Shown piece after piece: positions 18,962 through 26,648 of a stretch of DNA of 64,000 nucleotides (positions are counted from its first letter, which is position 1; each line of letters opens with the position of its first letter). This DNA comes from Actinomycetota bacterium (GTDB taxonomy: Bacteria; Actinomycetota; Thermoleophilia; Gaiellales; Gaiellaceae), in the NCBI GenBank assembly GCA_003139545.1, contig PLJC01000038.1, positions 210,333 to 274,332 on the forward strand. Reading direction: 5' to 3'. The notes beneath the pieces are model-generated. The model worked only from the letters and a program-made list of their open reading frames with translations. It was not told the origin of the DNA and did no database searches. The position numbers and the translations under genes are program-made.

Positions 18962-19927
18962 CTAGCTCGCCGGCCCTTCGTACGCGATCGAGCCGTCGAG
19001 GATCTCGTCGATGCGCGCGAGCGTCGCGCCGTCGAGGTCGACGCCGCTCGCTGCAGCGTTGTCCTCCACCTGCTGCGGACGCGAGGCACCGATGATGGCG
19101 GAGGCGACGTTCGGCTCGCGTAGGACCCAGGCAAGGGCGAGCTGCGCCGTCGAGATGCCGAGCTCCTTCGCAACGTTCCCGAGCTCCTGCACCTGCTCGA
19201 GCAGCTTCTTCGCGCGCAAGCGGTCGTCGAAGAAGTAGTTCATGCTCTCCGCCGCCGCGCGGCTGTCCTTGGGCGGCGGCTCGCCCGGCTTGTACTTGCC
19301 GGTGAGGACGCCCTGCGCGAGCGGCGACCAGACGATCTGCGAGATGCCATGCTCGGAACAGAACGGGATGACGTCCCGCTCCGGGCCGCGCCAGAGCATC
19401 GAGTACTGCGGCTGGCTGGAAACGAACTTCTCGACGTTCGGGAGTGCGAGAGCCTCGGTGATCTTGTCCACCGGCCACTCGCTGAAGCCGATGTAGCGGG
19501 CTTTGCCCTGCCGCACGACCTCGGTGAGCGCATCCATCGTCTCCTCGAGCGGCGTGTCCCAGTCATAGCGATGGCACTGGTACAGGTCGACGTACTCGGT
19601 GCGCAGGCGTGCGAGCGACGCGTCCATCTGCTTGACGATTTGCGCACGCGACAGCCCGCGGCCGCCGTCCGGCATCGGGAAGAAGACCTTCGTCGCGAGG
19701 ACGTACGAGTCGCGCTGCCTGCCGGCGAGCACCTGGCCGAGGAACTCCTCGGCAGCGCCGCCGGCGTAGACGTTCGCGGTGTCGATGAAGTTGATGCCGA
19801 CTTCGAACGCCTTCGCGACGCAGGCCTCGGCCTGGTCGCTCCCGACGCCGCCGCCGTACGTGAGCCACGAGCCGAGGCTGATCTCGGAGACCTGGAGGTC
19901 GCTGGAGCCGAGCTGGCGATAACGCAT
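18962..19927 (-). CDS. Aldo/keto reductase (potassium-channel beta subunit-like)
   Basis: 321 aa TIM-barrel NADPH oxidoreductase. N-terminus MRYRQLGSSDLQVSEISLGS. The catalytic tetrad is visible as Asp and Tyr in FIDTANVYAGGAAEEFLG, Lys in VLATKVFFP, and His in LYQCHRYDWDTP. NADP-binding residues occur in IVWSPLAQGVLTGKY and AIIGASRPQQVEDN. The sequence is closest to the Kv-beta/YghZ group. Substrate unknown. The ATG is 7 nt from a TAGCGT -10 box on its strand that mirrors the one of the divergent VOC gene. Confidence 0.93.
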   Translation of the reverse strand: MRYRQLGSSDLQVSEISLGSWLTYGGGVGSDQAEACVAKAFEVGINFIDTANVYAGGAAEEFLGQVLAGRQRDSYVLATKVFFPMPDGGRGLSRAQIVKQMDASLARLRTEYVDLYQCHRYDWDTPLEETMDALTEVVRQGKARYIGFSEWPVDKITEALALPNVEKFVSSQPQYSMLWRGPERDVIPFCSEHGISQIVWSPLAQGVLTGKYKPGEPPPKDSRAAAESMNYFFDDRLRAKKLLEQVQELGNVAKELGISTAQLALAWVLREPNVASAIIGASRPQQVEDNAAASGVDLDGATLARIDEILDGSIAYEGPAS

Positions 19928-19933
19928 GGGCTC

Positions 19934-19952
19934 GACGCTATCGGTTAGCGTC
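19934..19952. promoter_or_regulatory. Mirrored -10 boxes of divergent AKR and VOC genes
   Basis: GACGCTA-TCGGT-TAGCGTC is a 19-bp inverted repeat. It provides TAGCGT on the minus strand, 7 nt from the aldo/keto reductase ATG (19927), and TAGCGT on the plus strand (19946-19951), 7 nt from the VOC GTG (19959). Both genes appear leaderless and must share this control element. Confidence 0.55.
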
Positions 19953-19958
19953 CGGCTC

Positions 19959-20333
19959 GTGCCGCAGTTGGACGCACTTGGGGTCGTGTCCGCGGATCTC
20001 GACCGGTCGCGGGCCTTCTACCGCCTGCTCGGCATCGAGGTCGCCGAAGGCGACGATCACGTCGAGGCGACCCTCCCCAACGGGATCCGCCTGATGTTCG
20101 ACACCGAGGACGTCATCCGCAGCTTCTCGCCGGACTGGCAGCGCGCGACCGGCAACCAGGTCTCGCTCGCGTTTGCGTGCGACAGCCCTGCCGACGTCGA
20201 CGAGACGTACGCGCGCGTCGTCGCGGCCGGCTTCCAGGGCGTGAAAGAGCCGTGGGACGCGTTCTGGGGTCACCGCTACGCGCAGCTTGCGGACCCGGAC
20301 GGCGTCCACGTCGATCTCTTCGCCGCTCTCTGA
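19959..20333 (+). CDS. VOC (glyoxalase/bleomycin-resistance) family protein
   Basis: 124 aa from GTG 19959. The upstream in-frame ATG at 19926 overlaps the neighbouring gene's start and lies before the -10 box, so it is less likely. A single VOC domain is seen: LGVVSADLDRSRAFYRLLGI, HVEATLPNGIRLMFD, WDAFWGHRYAQLADPDGVHV. The last motif carries the usual metal-binding Glu/His region, with His in WGHRYA. The fold covers glyoxalases, dioxygenases and antibiotic-binding proteins; no substrate can be given. It overlaps the next gene as CTGA. Confidence 0.85.
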   Translation: MPQLDALGVVSADLDRSRAFYRLLGIEVAEGDDHVEATLPNGIRLMFDTEDVIRSFSPDWQRATGNQVSLAFACDSPADVDETYARVVAAGFQGVKEPWDAFWGHRYAQLADPDGVHVDLFAAL

Positions 20334-20893
20334 TCGAGGATCGCCTCGAGCTTGCGGGCCGGGAGCTCACGCTGCTCCGGCCGCCGAGCGCGGACGACCT
20401 GATCGACGAGCAGGCCTTCGACGAGGACGAGTTCATGCCCTACTGGGCAGAGCTGTGGCCGAGCGGCATCGCGCTCGCGCGCGTCGTGGCCGAGCTCGAT
20501 ATCGGTGGCAAGCGCGTGCTCGAGCTCGGCGCAGGCCTCGGCCTGCCGTCGCTCGCCGCCGCGCTGCGCGGCGCCGACGTGCTCGCCACCGACTGGGCCG
20601 ACGATGCCGTGACGTTGCTGGAGGAGAACGCCGTCCGGAACGGGATCGTTCTGCGGGCGGAGCGCGTGCGCTGGGACGAGCCCGGTCTCCTCCTCGAGGG
20701 GGCGCCGTGGGATCTCGTGCTCGGTGCCGACCTCCTGTACGAGGAACGCAACGCGAACCTGCTCCTCGAGCTGCTGCCGCGCCTCGGCGCGCGCGACGTC
20801 CTCCTCGCCGAGCCCGGCCGGCCGGCCGCCGCGGGATTCCTGGCGCACTGGGACGTCGAGGAGCTCGCGGACCGGGTATACCGGCTGCGGTGA
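20330..20893 (+). CDS. SAM-dependent methyltransferase (METTL/Nnt1-like)
   Basis: 187 aa. SAM-binding motif I VLELGAGLGLPSLAAALRGA and the acidic motif II in VLATDW are clear; PYWAELWPSGIALAR before motif I and DLVLGADLLYEERNANLLLE after it are typical of the lysine-methyltransferase-like METTL group. The sequence reads naturally from (M)IEDRLELAGRELTLL if the CTG at 20330 is the start, overlapping the VOC stop as CTGA. The next ATG (20434, FMPYW) would remove conserved residues, and upstream starts lie in Arg-rich shadow sequence. The target is probably a protein or small molecule. Confidence 0.85.
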   Translation: MIEDRLELAGRELTLLRPPSADDLIDEQAFDEDEFMPYWAELWPSGIALARVVAELDIGGKRVLELGAGLGLPSLAAALRGADVLATDWADDAVTLLEENAVRNGIVLRAERVRWDEPGLLLEGAPWDLVLGADLLYEERNANLLLELLPRLGARDVLLAEPGRPAAAGFLAHWDVEELADRVYRLR

Positions 20894-21552
20894 TCGCTCT
20901 CGCTCTCGCCGCGCTCGCGCTCGCGGCGCCGCCGAAGCCGCACATCGTGTGGAAGCCGATCCCGTACGGGGCGACGCGCCGCGCGGAGATGGCGGCGTAC
21001 TCGGAGAAGCACTACGGCGTCCACTCGTGGGTGCTGCACCCGCGGGCGATCGTCGAGCACGTGACCGCGACCAACTCGTTCTCGTCCGTCTACAACACGT
21101 TCGCGGCCGACGTTCCCGATTCCGAGCTGCACGAGCTCCCTGGCACGTGCGCGCACTTCGTCATCGACCGCGACGGAACCGTCTACCAGCTCGTGCCGCT
21201 GAACGTCATGTGCCGCCACACGGTCGGGCTCAACTGGGTGGCGATCGGGATCGAGCACGTGGGCCTCTCCGACGCCGAGGTGATGCAGGACGCGGCCCAG
21301 ATGCGTTCGTCCCTCGCCCTCACCGCGTGGCTGATGTGGAGGTACAGCATTCCGCTCGCGAACGTCATCGGCCACAACGAGAGTCTCACGAGCCCTTTGC
21401 ACAAGGAGTTGTACGCGCCGTGGCGCTGCCAGACGCACGCCGACTGGCAGCACGCGGACATGGTCGTCTACCGCGCGAAGCTCGCAGCGCTCGCGCGCAG
21501 CGACGGGCTCACGGTCGGGCCGACGTTCCGGCCTCGACCGAGCGGCTGTTAG
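20890..21552 (+). CDS. Secreted N-acetylmuramoyl-L-alanine amidase (Amidase_2/PGRP fold)
   Basis: 220 aa from GTG 20890 (GTGA overlap with the methyltransferase), beginning with a short signal peptide (IALALAALALAAPP). The Amidase_2 domain shows zinc-ligand candidates His in AIVEHVTATNS and His in NVIGHNESLTSP, plus AHFVIDRDGTVYQLVPLNV and RHTVGLNWVAIGIEHVG, which are standard for T7-lysozyme-like amidases. It should cleave the amide bond between muramic acid and the peptide stem in peptidoglycan, during wall turnover or recycling outside the cytoplasm. Confidence 0.92.
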   Translation: MIALALAALALAAPPKPHIVWKPIPYGATRRAEMAAYSEKHYGVHSWVLHPRAIVEHVTATNSFSSVYNTFAADVPDSELHELPGTCAHFVIDRDGTVYQLVPLNVMCRHTVGLNWVAIGIEHVGLSDAEVMQDAAQMRSSLALTAWLMWRYSIPLANVIGHNESLTSPLHKELYAPWRCQTHADWQHADMVVYRAKLAALARSDGLTVGPTFRPRPSGC

Positions 21553-21907
21553 TACTGGCGGCGCGATACTCGTTCGCGACGCGGTGCGAGCGACCTGTGT
21601 TGGGCGCGGCGCGCTGCAGGTTGCGCTCGTGGATCTCGGCCGCGACGACGCGTGCGAGCCGAGGCATCTCGCGGCGCAGCTCGGCGGCTGTCCAGCGGGC
21701 GAACCTCCACACCGCCGACGCGGCCCGCATCACGATGTCTGCGACGATCGGCGTCGCGACCTCGACCCCGTGCTCGACCTGGTGGGCCGCATGCTGCACG
21801 AGCAGCTTCGCGTGCTGGTGGCGACGGGCGAGCAGCATCTTGCGCGCAGGCACGACCGCGAGCACTTCACCCATCCAAGAGCGGTTCCCGCGTCCGCGAC
21901 CGGCCAA
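21509..21907 (-). CDS. Hypothetical small basic helical protein
   Basis: 132 aa. I do not recognise a family. Codon third positions are strongly G/C throughout, as in real genes here, and the sequence is one helix-forming His/Arg-rich stretch (MLLARRHQHAKLLVQHAAHQ, AAELRREMPRLARVVAAE). The ATG at 21907 or the internal one at 21874 could be the start. The stop overlaps the end of the convergent amidase by 44 bp. The opposite-strand reading frame (21584-21916) looks like a shadow. It lies downstream of the FkbM gene in the same direction. Confidence 0.5.
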   Translation of the reverse strand: MAGRGRGNRSWMGEVLAVVPARKMLLARRHQHAKLLVQHAAHQVEHGVEVATPIVADIVMRAASAVWRFARWTAAELRREMPRLARVVAAEIHERNLQRAAPNTGRSHRVANEYRAASTNSRSVEAGTSARP

Positions 21908-21919
21908 AACCTCTGAACG

Positions 21920-22768
21920 TCAGCGCCCGGTAAAACGCTGCCCGAGGAGATTCCCTTTCCGTAGCTCGCGATCGAGCGGAATCACGCTGTGCGACGCCTC
22001 GTCGAGATACTGCGGGGCGAGACCGAGCGTTTCGAGGTCGGCTACGAGCTCCTGCGGTGTCGTGCCGGCTTCGCGCAGAGCGGCGGGATGGAGCTCGACG
22101 ATCGCCGTGACGGCCGCCGCATCCCGAAGCGATCCGGCGGCGCCGCTCAGGGCGAGCCGCTCCGCGCCTTCGACGTCGAGCTTCAGCAGCAGACGCCGGC
22201 CCGACAAGTCGCCGAGCTCTGCGTCGAGGGTCGTCGTATCGACCTCGATGTCGCGGGCAGGGCCGACACCGACGACGCGAGGGATGAGCGAGCTACCTGT
22301 CGTTGCCTTGTTCTGCCGAAAGCTCGCGCGGCGTGCGCGATCGGCAACCGCGCGTTCGACGACGCGGACGTTGCGCACGCCTGCGCGCCGGACGTTCGCG
22401 CGGAGCGCGGCTGCGTTGTAGGGGTCGGGCTCGAACGCGACTACCACGGCGTCCGGGGCTTCGCGGGCTGCGAGCAACGAGTAGAAGCCGATGTGCGCTC
22501 CGACATCGGCGACGACGTTCGCGGAGTCGAGTGCTCGGCGGAACGTCTCGCGTGCGAGCGGTTCGTGCTCGCCGCGGCCGACCTCGGCGAGAAAGCTGCG
22601 GTGACGGAGAAAGCCCCGAAGCTCGACCCCGTCGACGGTTGCTCGAAGCGGGGGAGTGCCGATCGCGATCAGGATCCGATCCACGCCGTCGCGAGCGGCG
22701 CCGAACAGGGGGCCGGCGCCCACACGCCGTGCGGCCCGGGAGACATGGCCGAGCGATCGCAGCACCAC
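21920..22768 (-). CDS. FkbM-family methyltransferase
   Basis: About 282 aa from GTG 22768 (another GTG follows at 22765). The open frame continues far upstream through the PadR locus, but that part is a shadow. The SAM-binding motif VVADVGAHIGFYSLLAAREA, acidic VVAFEPDPYNAAALRANV, RRLLLKLDVEGAERLAL and AIVELHPAALREAG are diagnostic of FkbM enzymes, which O-methylate sugars, polyketides or glycopeptides. The gene is divergent from padR; the 59-bp gap carries an inverted repeat that could affect both. Confidence 0.85.
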   Translation of the reverse strand: MVLRSLGHVSRAARRVGAGPLFGAARDGVDRILIAIGTPPLRATVDGVELRGFLRHRSFLAEVGRGEHEPLARETFRRALDSANVVADVGAHIGFYSLLAAREAPDAVVVAFEPDPYNAAALRANVRRAGVRNVRVVERAVADRARRASFRQNKATTGSSLIPRVVGVGPARDIEVDTTTLDAELGDLSGRRLLLKLDVEGAERLALSGAAGSLRDAAAVTAIVELHPAALREAGTTPQELVADLETLGLAPQYLDEASHSVIPLDRELRKGNLLGQRFTGR

Positions 22769-22773
22769 CGAAG

Positions 22774-22820
22774 CCTTGCAGCGATGAAGTCTTGCGGTGC
22801 AAGGCAATGCCTGGTATCTT
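22774..22820 (+). promoter_or_regulatory. padR promoter with inverted-repeat operator
   Basis: TTGCGG (22792-22797), 17 nt, then TATCTT (22815-22820) form a promoter whose -10 lies 7 nt before the padR ATG at 22828. CCTTGCA (22774-22780) and TGCAAGG (22798-22804) are a perfect 7-bp inverted repeat with 17-nt spacing that brackets the -35 box. A nested CTTGC-GGT-GCAAG (22791-22803) adds further symmetry. This is a good candidate for autorepression by PadR. Confidence 0.6.
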
Positions 22821-22827
22821 GCGCTAC

Positions 22828-23181
22828 ATGGCAAGCACAGAACGGCGCAGCAGCCAATTGCTTCGCGGGGTACTCGACCTCTGCCTGCTGGCCGTCGTGG
22901 CCGACGAGCCTGCGTACGGGTACGAGATGACGAGGCGCCTCCGCGCGCGCGGCCTGTCCATCGTGGGCGAGGGCTCGATCTATCCGCTGCTCGGACGCCT
23001 CGAGCGCGACGGCCTCGTCGAGACCCACCGCGAGGCGAGCAACGGAGGACCTCCCCGCAAGTACTACCGCACGTCGAGTGCCGGTCAGCGCGCGCTTGCC
23101 GACGGAATCGGCGAATGGAAGTCCGCACGCGATGCGATCGATGTCGTCCTAGGCCTCGTCGAGGCGGAGGTGCAGCAGTGA
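22828..23181 (+). CDS. PadR-family transcriptional regulator
   Basis: 117 aa from ATG 22828. PadR winged helix: LLRGVLDLCLLAVVADEPAY, GYEMTRRLRARGLSIVGEGS, IYPLLGRLERDGLVETHREA, and GPPRKYYRTSSAGQRAL, followed by a C-terminal dimerisation helix. It overlaps the next membrane-protein gene by four bases (GTGA), the common pairing of a PadR repressor with a HAAS-type membrane partner. It probably represses this small operon through the TGCAAGG inverted repeats at 22774-22804. Confidence 0.93.
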   Translation: MASTERRSSQLLRGVLDLCLLAVVADEPAYGYEMTRRLRARGLSIVGEGSIYPLLGRLERDGLVETHREASNGGPPRKYYRTSSAGQRALADGIGEWKSARDAIDVVLGLVEAEVQQ

Positions 23182-23765
23182 GCCGTTTCATCGAAGAGTG
23201 CCGCCGGGAGTGGAAGCGTCTCCGCGTTCCGGATGCCATCGCCAACGAGATGGCCGCCGACTTGGCCGCCGATCTCGCGGAGGCCGAGGCCGAAGGAGCG
23301 TCGGCCGAAGACGTTCTCGGCGACGCCGTCTTCGATCCACGTGCGTTCGCGCTCTCGTGGGCGGAGGAGCGGGGCGTCGTGGCGGCCGCGCCCGTCCGCT
23401 CCGGCATGCGGCCCTCGACGGCGCTCGCCCTCGTGGCGGCGGTTCTCGTCCTCGTCGCCGTCGTCGGCGCTGCCCTCGTGGTTGTCGACCGCCCCGGCGC
23501 ATTCGGCGTCCGGCTCGCTGCGAGCGGCACGCGATCCCTGGTACCGCCCCGCTTCACGTTCATACGGCCGGGGGTCGCTCGCGCCGGGGGCAACCGCCTC
23601 CTCGTACCGCGCTTCCGGATCGCGGCTGCTCCAGGTGTCGTCATCGCACCGAACGTCCCCGACACGGCACAGGCCGGTATCGCGCTGCTCTTCGTCGGCC
23701 TCGTCGGCGGCGCCATCGTCGCGGCTCTGGCCTGGCTGCTTCGCCGACGGCCCACGATTCTCTAA
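23178..23765 (+). CDS. PadR-associated membrane protein with HAAS-like N-terminus
   Basis: 195 aa from GTG 23178. A cytoplasmic helical N-terminus (RFIEECRREWKRLRVPDAIA, DLAADLAEAEAEGASAEDVL) matches the HAAS signalling module found in PadR partners. A membrane helix (about residues 80-100: ALALVAAVLVLVAVVGAALV), an extracytoplasmic segment of about 60 residues, and a second helix near the C-terminus (IALLFVGLVGGAIVAALAWL) follow. It may sense envelope state and modulate the regulator; no ligand is evident. A strong hairpin terminator follows. Confidence 0.8.
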   Translation: MSRFIEECRREWKRLRVPDAIANEMAADLAADLAEAEAEGASAEDVLGDAVFDPRAFALSWAEERGVVAAAPVRSGMRPSTALALVAAVLVLVAVVGAALVVVDRPGAFGVRLAASGTRSLVPPRFTFIRPGVARAGGNRLLVPRFRIAAAPGVVIAPNVPDTAQAGIALLFVGLVGGAIVAALAWLLRRRPTIL

Positions 23766-23770
23766 AGACC

Positions 23771-23794
23771 GAGGGCCCCGTCGCCGGGGCCCTC
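23771..23794. terminator. Strong bidirectional hairpin between the padR operon and nrdJ
   Basis: GAGGGCCCC-GTCGCC-GGGGCCCTC is a perfect 9-bp stem with a 6-nt loop in the 56-bp gap between two convergent genes. There is no T run on the plus strand, which is common in high-GC genomes. It can end transcription from both sides. Confidence 0.75.
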
Positions 23795-23821
23795 GAATCA
23801 CGTCGCCGCTGAGCGCCGGGC

Positions 23822-26566
23822 TCAGCTGCAGCCGGTGTTCGTTCCGCAGTCGCGGCACGTGTAGCACGAGCCGGTGCGGATCATGCGGCCGCCGCAGCGG
23901 GCGCACTCGACGGCGTCCTCCCACGAGTTGAAGAGCGCCGTCTGGCCGGGCGTGAGCGCCTCAGTCGGAGTCGGCGCTTCGCCGCCGTTCGCGTAGCGAT
24001 CGGCGAGCATCGCCTTGACCTCCGGCGAGAGGATGCCGGCCTCCTCCTGCTGCTCGGGCGTGAGGAACTTCTTGCCGAACCAGCGGAAGATGTAGTCGAC
24101 GATCGACTTCGCCGCGCGGATGTCCGCGTCGTTCGTCATGCCGCTCGGCTCGAAGCGCATGTGCGACAGCTTCGAGACGTACACCTCGGGCGGCACGCCG
24201 TACTGCAGGCCCATCGAGACGGCGAGGCAGAGCGAGTTCATCAGGCCGGCCATCGTCGTGCCGTCCTTGGCGATGTCGACGAAGATGTCGCCCGGGCTTC
24301 CGTCGTCGTAGAGCCCGACGTGGATGTAGCCCTCGTGGTCGCCGACCTGGAACTTCCGTCCGACCTCGGTGCGGTCGAGCGGAAGCCGCTTCCGCTCGCG
24401 CACGAGCACCGGCGGCGTCGCCGACGCGGTCTCGGAGCTCGAGCTGGACAGCGGCTGCGCCACCTTGCAGTTGTCGCGGTAGATCGCGATCGCCTTCACG
24501 CCGAGCTTCCACGCGTCGACGTAGAGGCTCATCACGTCCTCGACCGTCGCCGACTCGGGCAGGTTGACCGTCTTCGAGATCGCTCCCGAGATGAACGGCT
24601 GCACCGCGCCCATCATCTTCACGTGGCCGAGGTAGTGGATCGACCGGTCGCCGACGGCGCAGTCGAACACGGGATAGTGCTCGGTCTTCACGTACGGAGC
24701 GCCGACGACGGTGTTCCGCTCGTCGACGAACGCGACGATCTCGTCCACCTCGCGCGGCGCGTAGCCGAGCTTCTCGAGGCCGGCCTGGACCGTCTTGTTC
24801 ACGATCGTGATCTCGCCGCCGCCGACGAGCCGCTTCGACTTGACGAGCGAGAAGTCGGGCTCCACGCCCGTCGTGTCGCAGTCCATCATGAAGCTGATCG
24901 TTCCGGTCGGTGCGAGCACCGTCGCCTGCGCGTTGCGGAAGCCGCTCACCTCGCCGAGGTTGAGCGCGTCGTCCCACGCCTTCCGGCACGCGGTCAGCAG
25001 ATCGCCCGGCACGACGTCGGAGTTCTCGATGTTGCCGACCGCAGCGCGATGCTTCGCGATCACGCCGATCATCGGAGCGCGGTTCACCTGGTAGCCGTCG
25101 AACGGCCCCATGCGGGAGGCGATCTCGGCCGACTTGCGATACGCGCGGCCGGTCATCAGCGCCGTGATCGCCGCCGCGTACGCCCGACCCTCGTCGGAGT
25201 CGTACGGGAGGCCGCGGGCCATGAGCAGCGCGCCCAGGTTGGCGTAGCCGAGGCCGAGCTGGCGGAAGCGCTTCGCGTTGCGCTCGATCTCGGGCGTCGG
25301 ATACGACGAGTAGCCGACGAGGATCTCCTGCGCGAGGAACACGACGTCGCACGCGTGCTCGAACGCCTCGACGTCGAGCTCGCCGTCCTCGCGACGGAAC
25401 TTCATCAGGTTGAGCGACGCGAGGTTGCACGCCGAGTCGTCGATCGACATGTACTCCGAGCACGGATTGGACGCGTTGATGCGGCCGGTGTTCGGCAGCG
25501 TGTGCCAGCTGTTGATCGTCGTGTCGTACTGGACGCCCGGGTCAGCGCACTCCCATGCCGCTGCGGCGATCTGCCGGAGCAGGTCGCGCGCGTCGACGGT
25601 CGACACGACCGCACCGTCGGTCCGCGCAGTGAGGGTGAACTCGCCGCCCTCGGTCGCCGAGCCCATGAACGCGTCGGTGACACGCACCGAGTTGTTCGCG
25701 TTCTGGTACTGGATCGACGCCCAGTCGGGCGAGTCGAGCGACATGTCGTAGCCCGCATGCTCGAGGACGCGCGCCTTGCGCTCCTCTTTCGCCTTGCACC
25801 AGATGAACTCTTCGACGTCGGGATGGTCGACGTCGAGCACGACCATCTTCGCCGCGCGCCGCGTCTTGCCGCCCGACTTGATCGTGCCTGCACTTGCATC
25901 CGCGCCTCGCATGAACGAGACCGGGCCGGACGCGTAGCCGCCCTTGGACAGCTGCTCCTTCGAGGAGCGAAGCTTGGAGAGGTTGATGCCCGAGCCGGAG
26001 CCGCCCCGGAAGATGACGCCCTCGCGGCGGATCCAGTCGAGGATCGACTCCATCGAGTCGTCGATGGAGAGGATGAAGCACGCCGAGCACTGCGGCTTCT
26101 CCTCGAAGCCGACGTTGAACCACACCGGGCTGTTGAAGGACGCGTACTGGTTGACGAGGATCGCCTTCAGTTCGGCCGCGAACGTGTCGCGCTCGTCGTC
26201 GTCGGCGAAATAGCCGCCCTGGGTGCCCCAGGCGACCGCCGTGTCGACCACGCGGCCGACCATCTGCTTGACGCTCGACTCGCGCTCCGGCGAGCTCAGC
26301 CGGCCGCGGAAATACTTCTGGGCGACGATGTTGGTCGCCGTCTGCGACCAGAACTTGGGAAATTCGACGGCCCGCTGCTCGAAGGCGGGGCCGTTGCGGC
26401 CGGGGATGACGGCGTCGCGGTTCTCCCACTCGATCTCGTCGAACGGGTCCCGTCCGGGGATGGTGAAGAAACGGCGCACGCCGAGGCGAGCTCCCTCGTC
26501 TGTGACGGTGTTGACCACCTCATCGGTCGTCGGATCCGTCGTCTTGTGTTGCTCTACGCTCGCCAT
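23822..26566 (-). CDS. nrdJ: Vitamin B12-dependent (class II) ribonucleotide reductase
   Basis: 914 aa. Reduces ribonucleotides to deoxyribonucleotides using adenosylcobalamin instead of oxygen or an iron radical. Motifs: FNSPVWFNVG, CSACFILSIDDSMESI, FRGGSGSGINLSKLRSS, active-site NPCSEYMSIDDSACNLASL, APTGTISFMMDCDTTG, and a C-terminal zinc-ribbon tail CARCGGRMIRTGSCYTCRDC with the final Cys used in redox relay. A GAAGGGG site precedes the ATG. I found no NrdR box and no recognisable cobalamin riboswitch in the 80 bp upstream. Together with tmk and a ThyX-like gene it is one of several dNTP-synthesis genes in the window. Confidence 0.97.
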   Translation of the reverse strand: MASVEQHKTTDPTTDEVVNTVTDEGARLGVRRFFTIPGRDPFDEIEWENRDAVIPGRNGPAFEQRAVEFPKFWSQTATNIVAQKYFRGRLSSPERESSVKQMVGRVVDTAVAWGTQGGYFADDDERDTFAAELKAILVNQYASFNSPVWFNVGFEEKPQCSACFILSIDDSMESILDWIRREGVIFRGGSGSGINLSKLRSSKEQLSKGGYASGPVSFMRGADASAGTIKSGGKTRRAAKMVVLDVDHPDVEEFIWCKAKEERKARVLEHAGYDMSLDSPDWASIQYQNANNSVRVTDAFMGSATEGGEFTLTARTDGAVVSTVDARDLLRQIAAAAWECADPGVQYDTTINSWHTLPNTGRINASNPCSEYMSIDDSACNLASLNLMKFRREDGELDVEAFEHACDVVFLAQEILVGYSSYPTPEIERNAKRFRQLGLGYANLGALLMARGLPYDSDEGRAYAAAITALMTGRAYRKSAEIASRMGPFDGYQVNRAPMIGVIAKHRAAVGNIENSDVVPGDLLTACRKAWDDALNLGEVSGFRNAQATVLAPTGTISFMMDCDTTGVEPDFSLVKSKRLVGGGEITIVNKTVQAGLEKLGYAPREVDEIVAFVDERNTVVGAPYVKTEHYPVFDCAVGDRSIHYLGHVKMMGAVQPFISGAISKTVNLPESATVEDVMSLYVDAWKLGVKAIAIYRDNCKVAQPLSSSSSETASATPPVLVRERKRLPLDRTEVGRKFQVGDHEGYIHVGLYDDGSPGDIFVDIAKDGTTMAGLMNSLCLAVSMGLQYGVPPEVYVSKLSHMRFEPSGMTNDADIRAAKSIVDYIFRWFGKKFLTPEQQEEAGILSPEVKAMLADRYANGGEAPTPTEALTPGQTALFNSWEDAVECARCGGRMIRTGSCYTCRDCGTNTGCS

Positions 26567-26648
26567 GGCCGGCCCCTTCCACTGTCGCCCTGTTGATGTG
26601 CTCGACGTCCCCGCCGAGCCTGGCTAGAAGCCCGAGGGGAACCGGAGG

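Noticed and set aside
19926..19958. ATG 19926 as the VOC protein start
   Set aside because: It overlaps the neighbouring gene's start codon and lies upstream of the TAGCGT box; GTG 19959 gives the normal VOC N-terminus.
22769..23755. Upstream extension of the FkbM reading frame on the minus strand
   Set aside because: It is open by chance through the PadR operon; the extension is Arg/Ser/Thr-rich and lacks domains, and FkbM homology starts after 22768.
24161..26596. An 811-residue plus-strand open frame opposite nrdJ
   Set aside because: It is a reverse-strand shadow of a well-conserved ribonucleotide reductase with no recognisable motif of its own.
26567..26648. Cobalamin riboswitch or NrdR box upstream of nrdJ
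   Set aside because: The 80-bp gap is too short for a cobalamin riboswitch and shows no B12-box-like or NrdR-box-like sequence.
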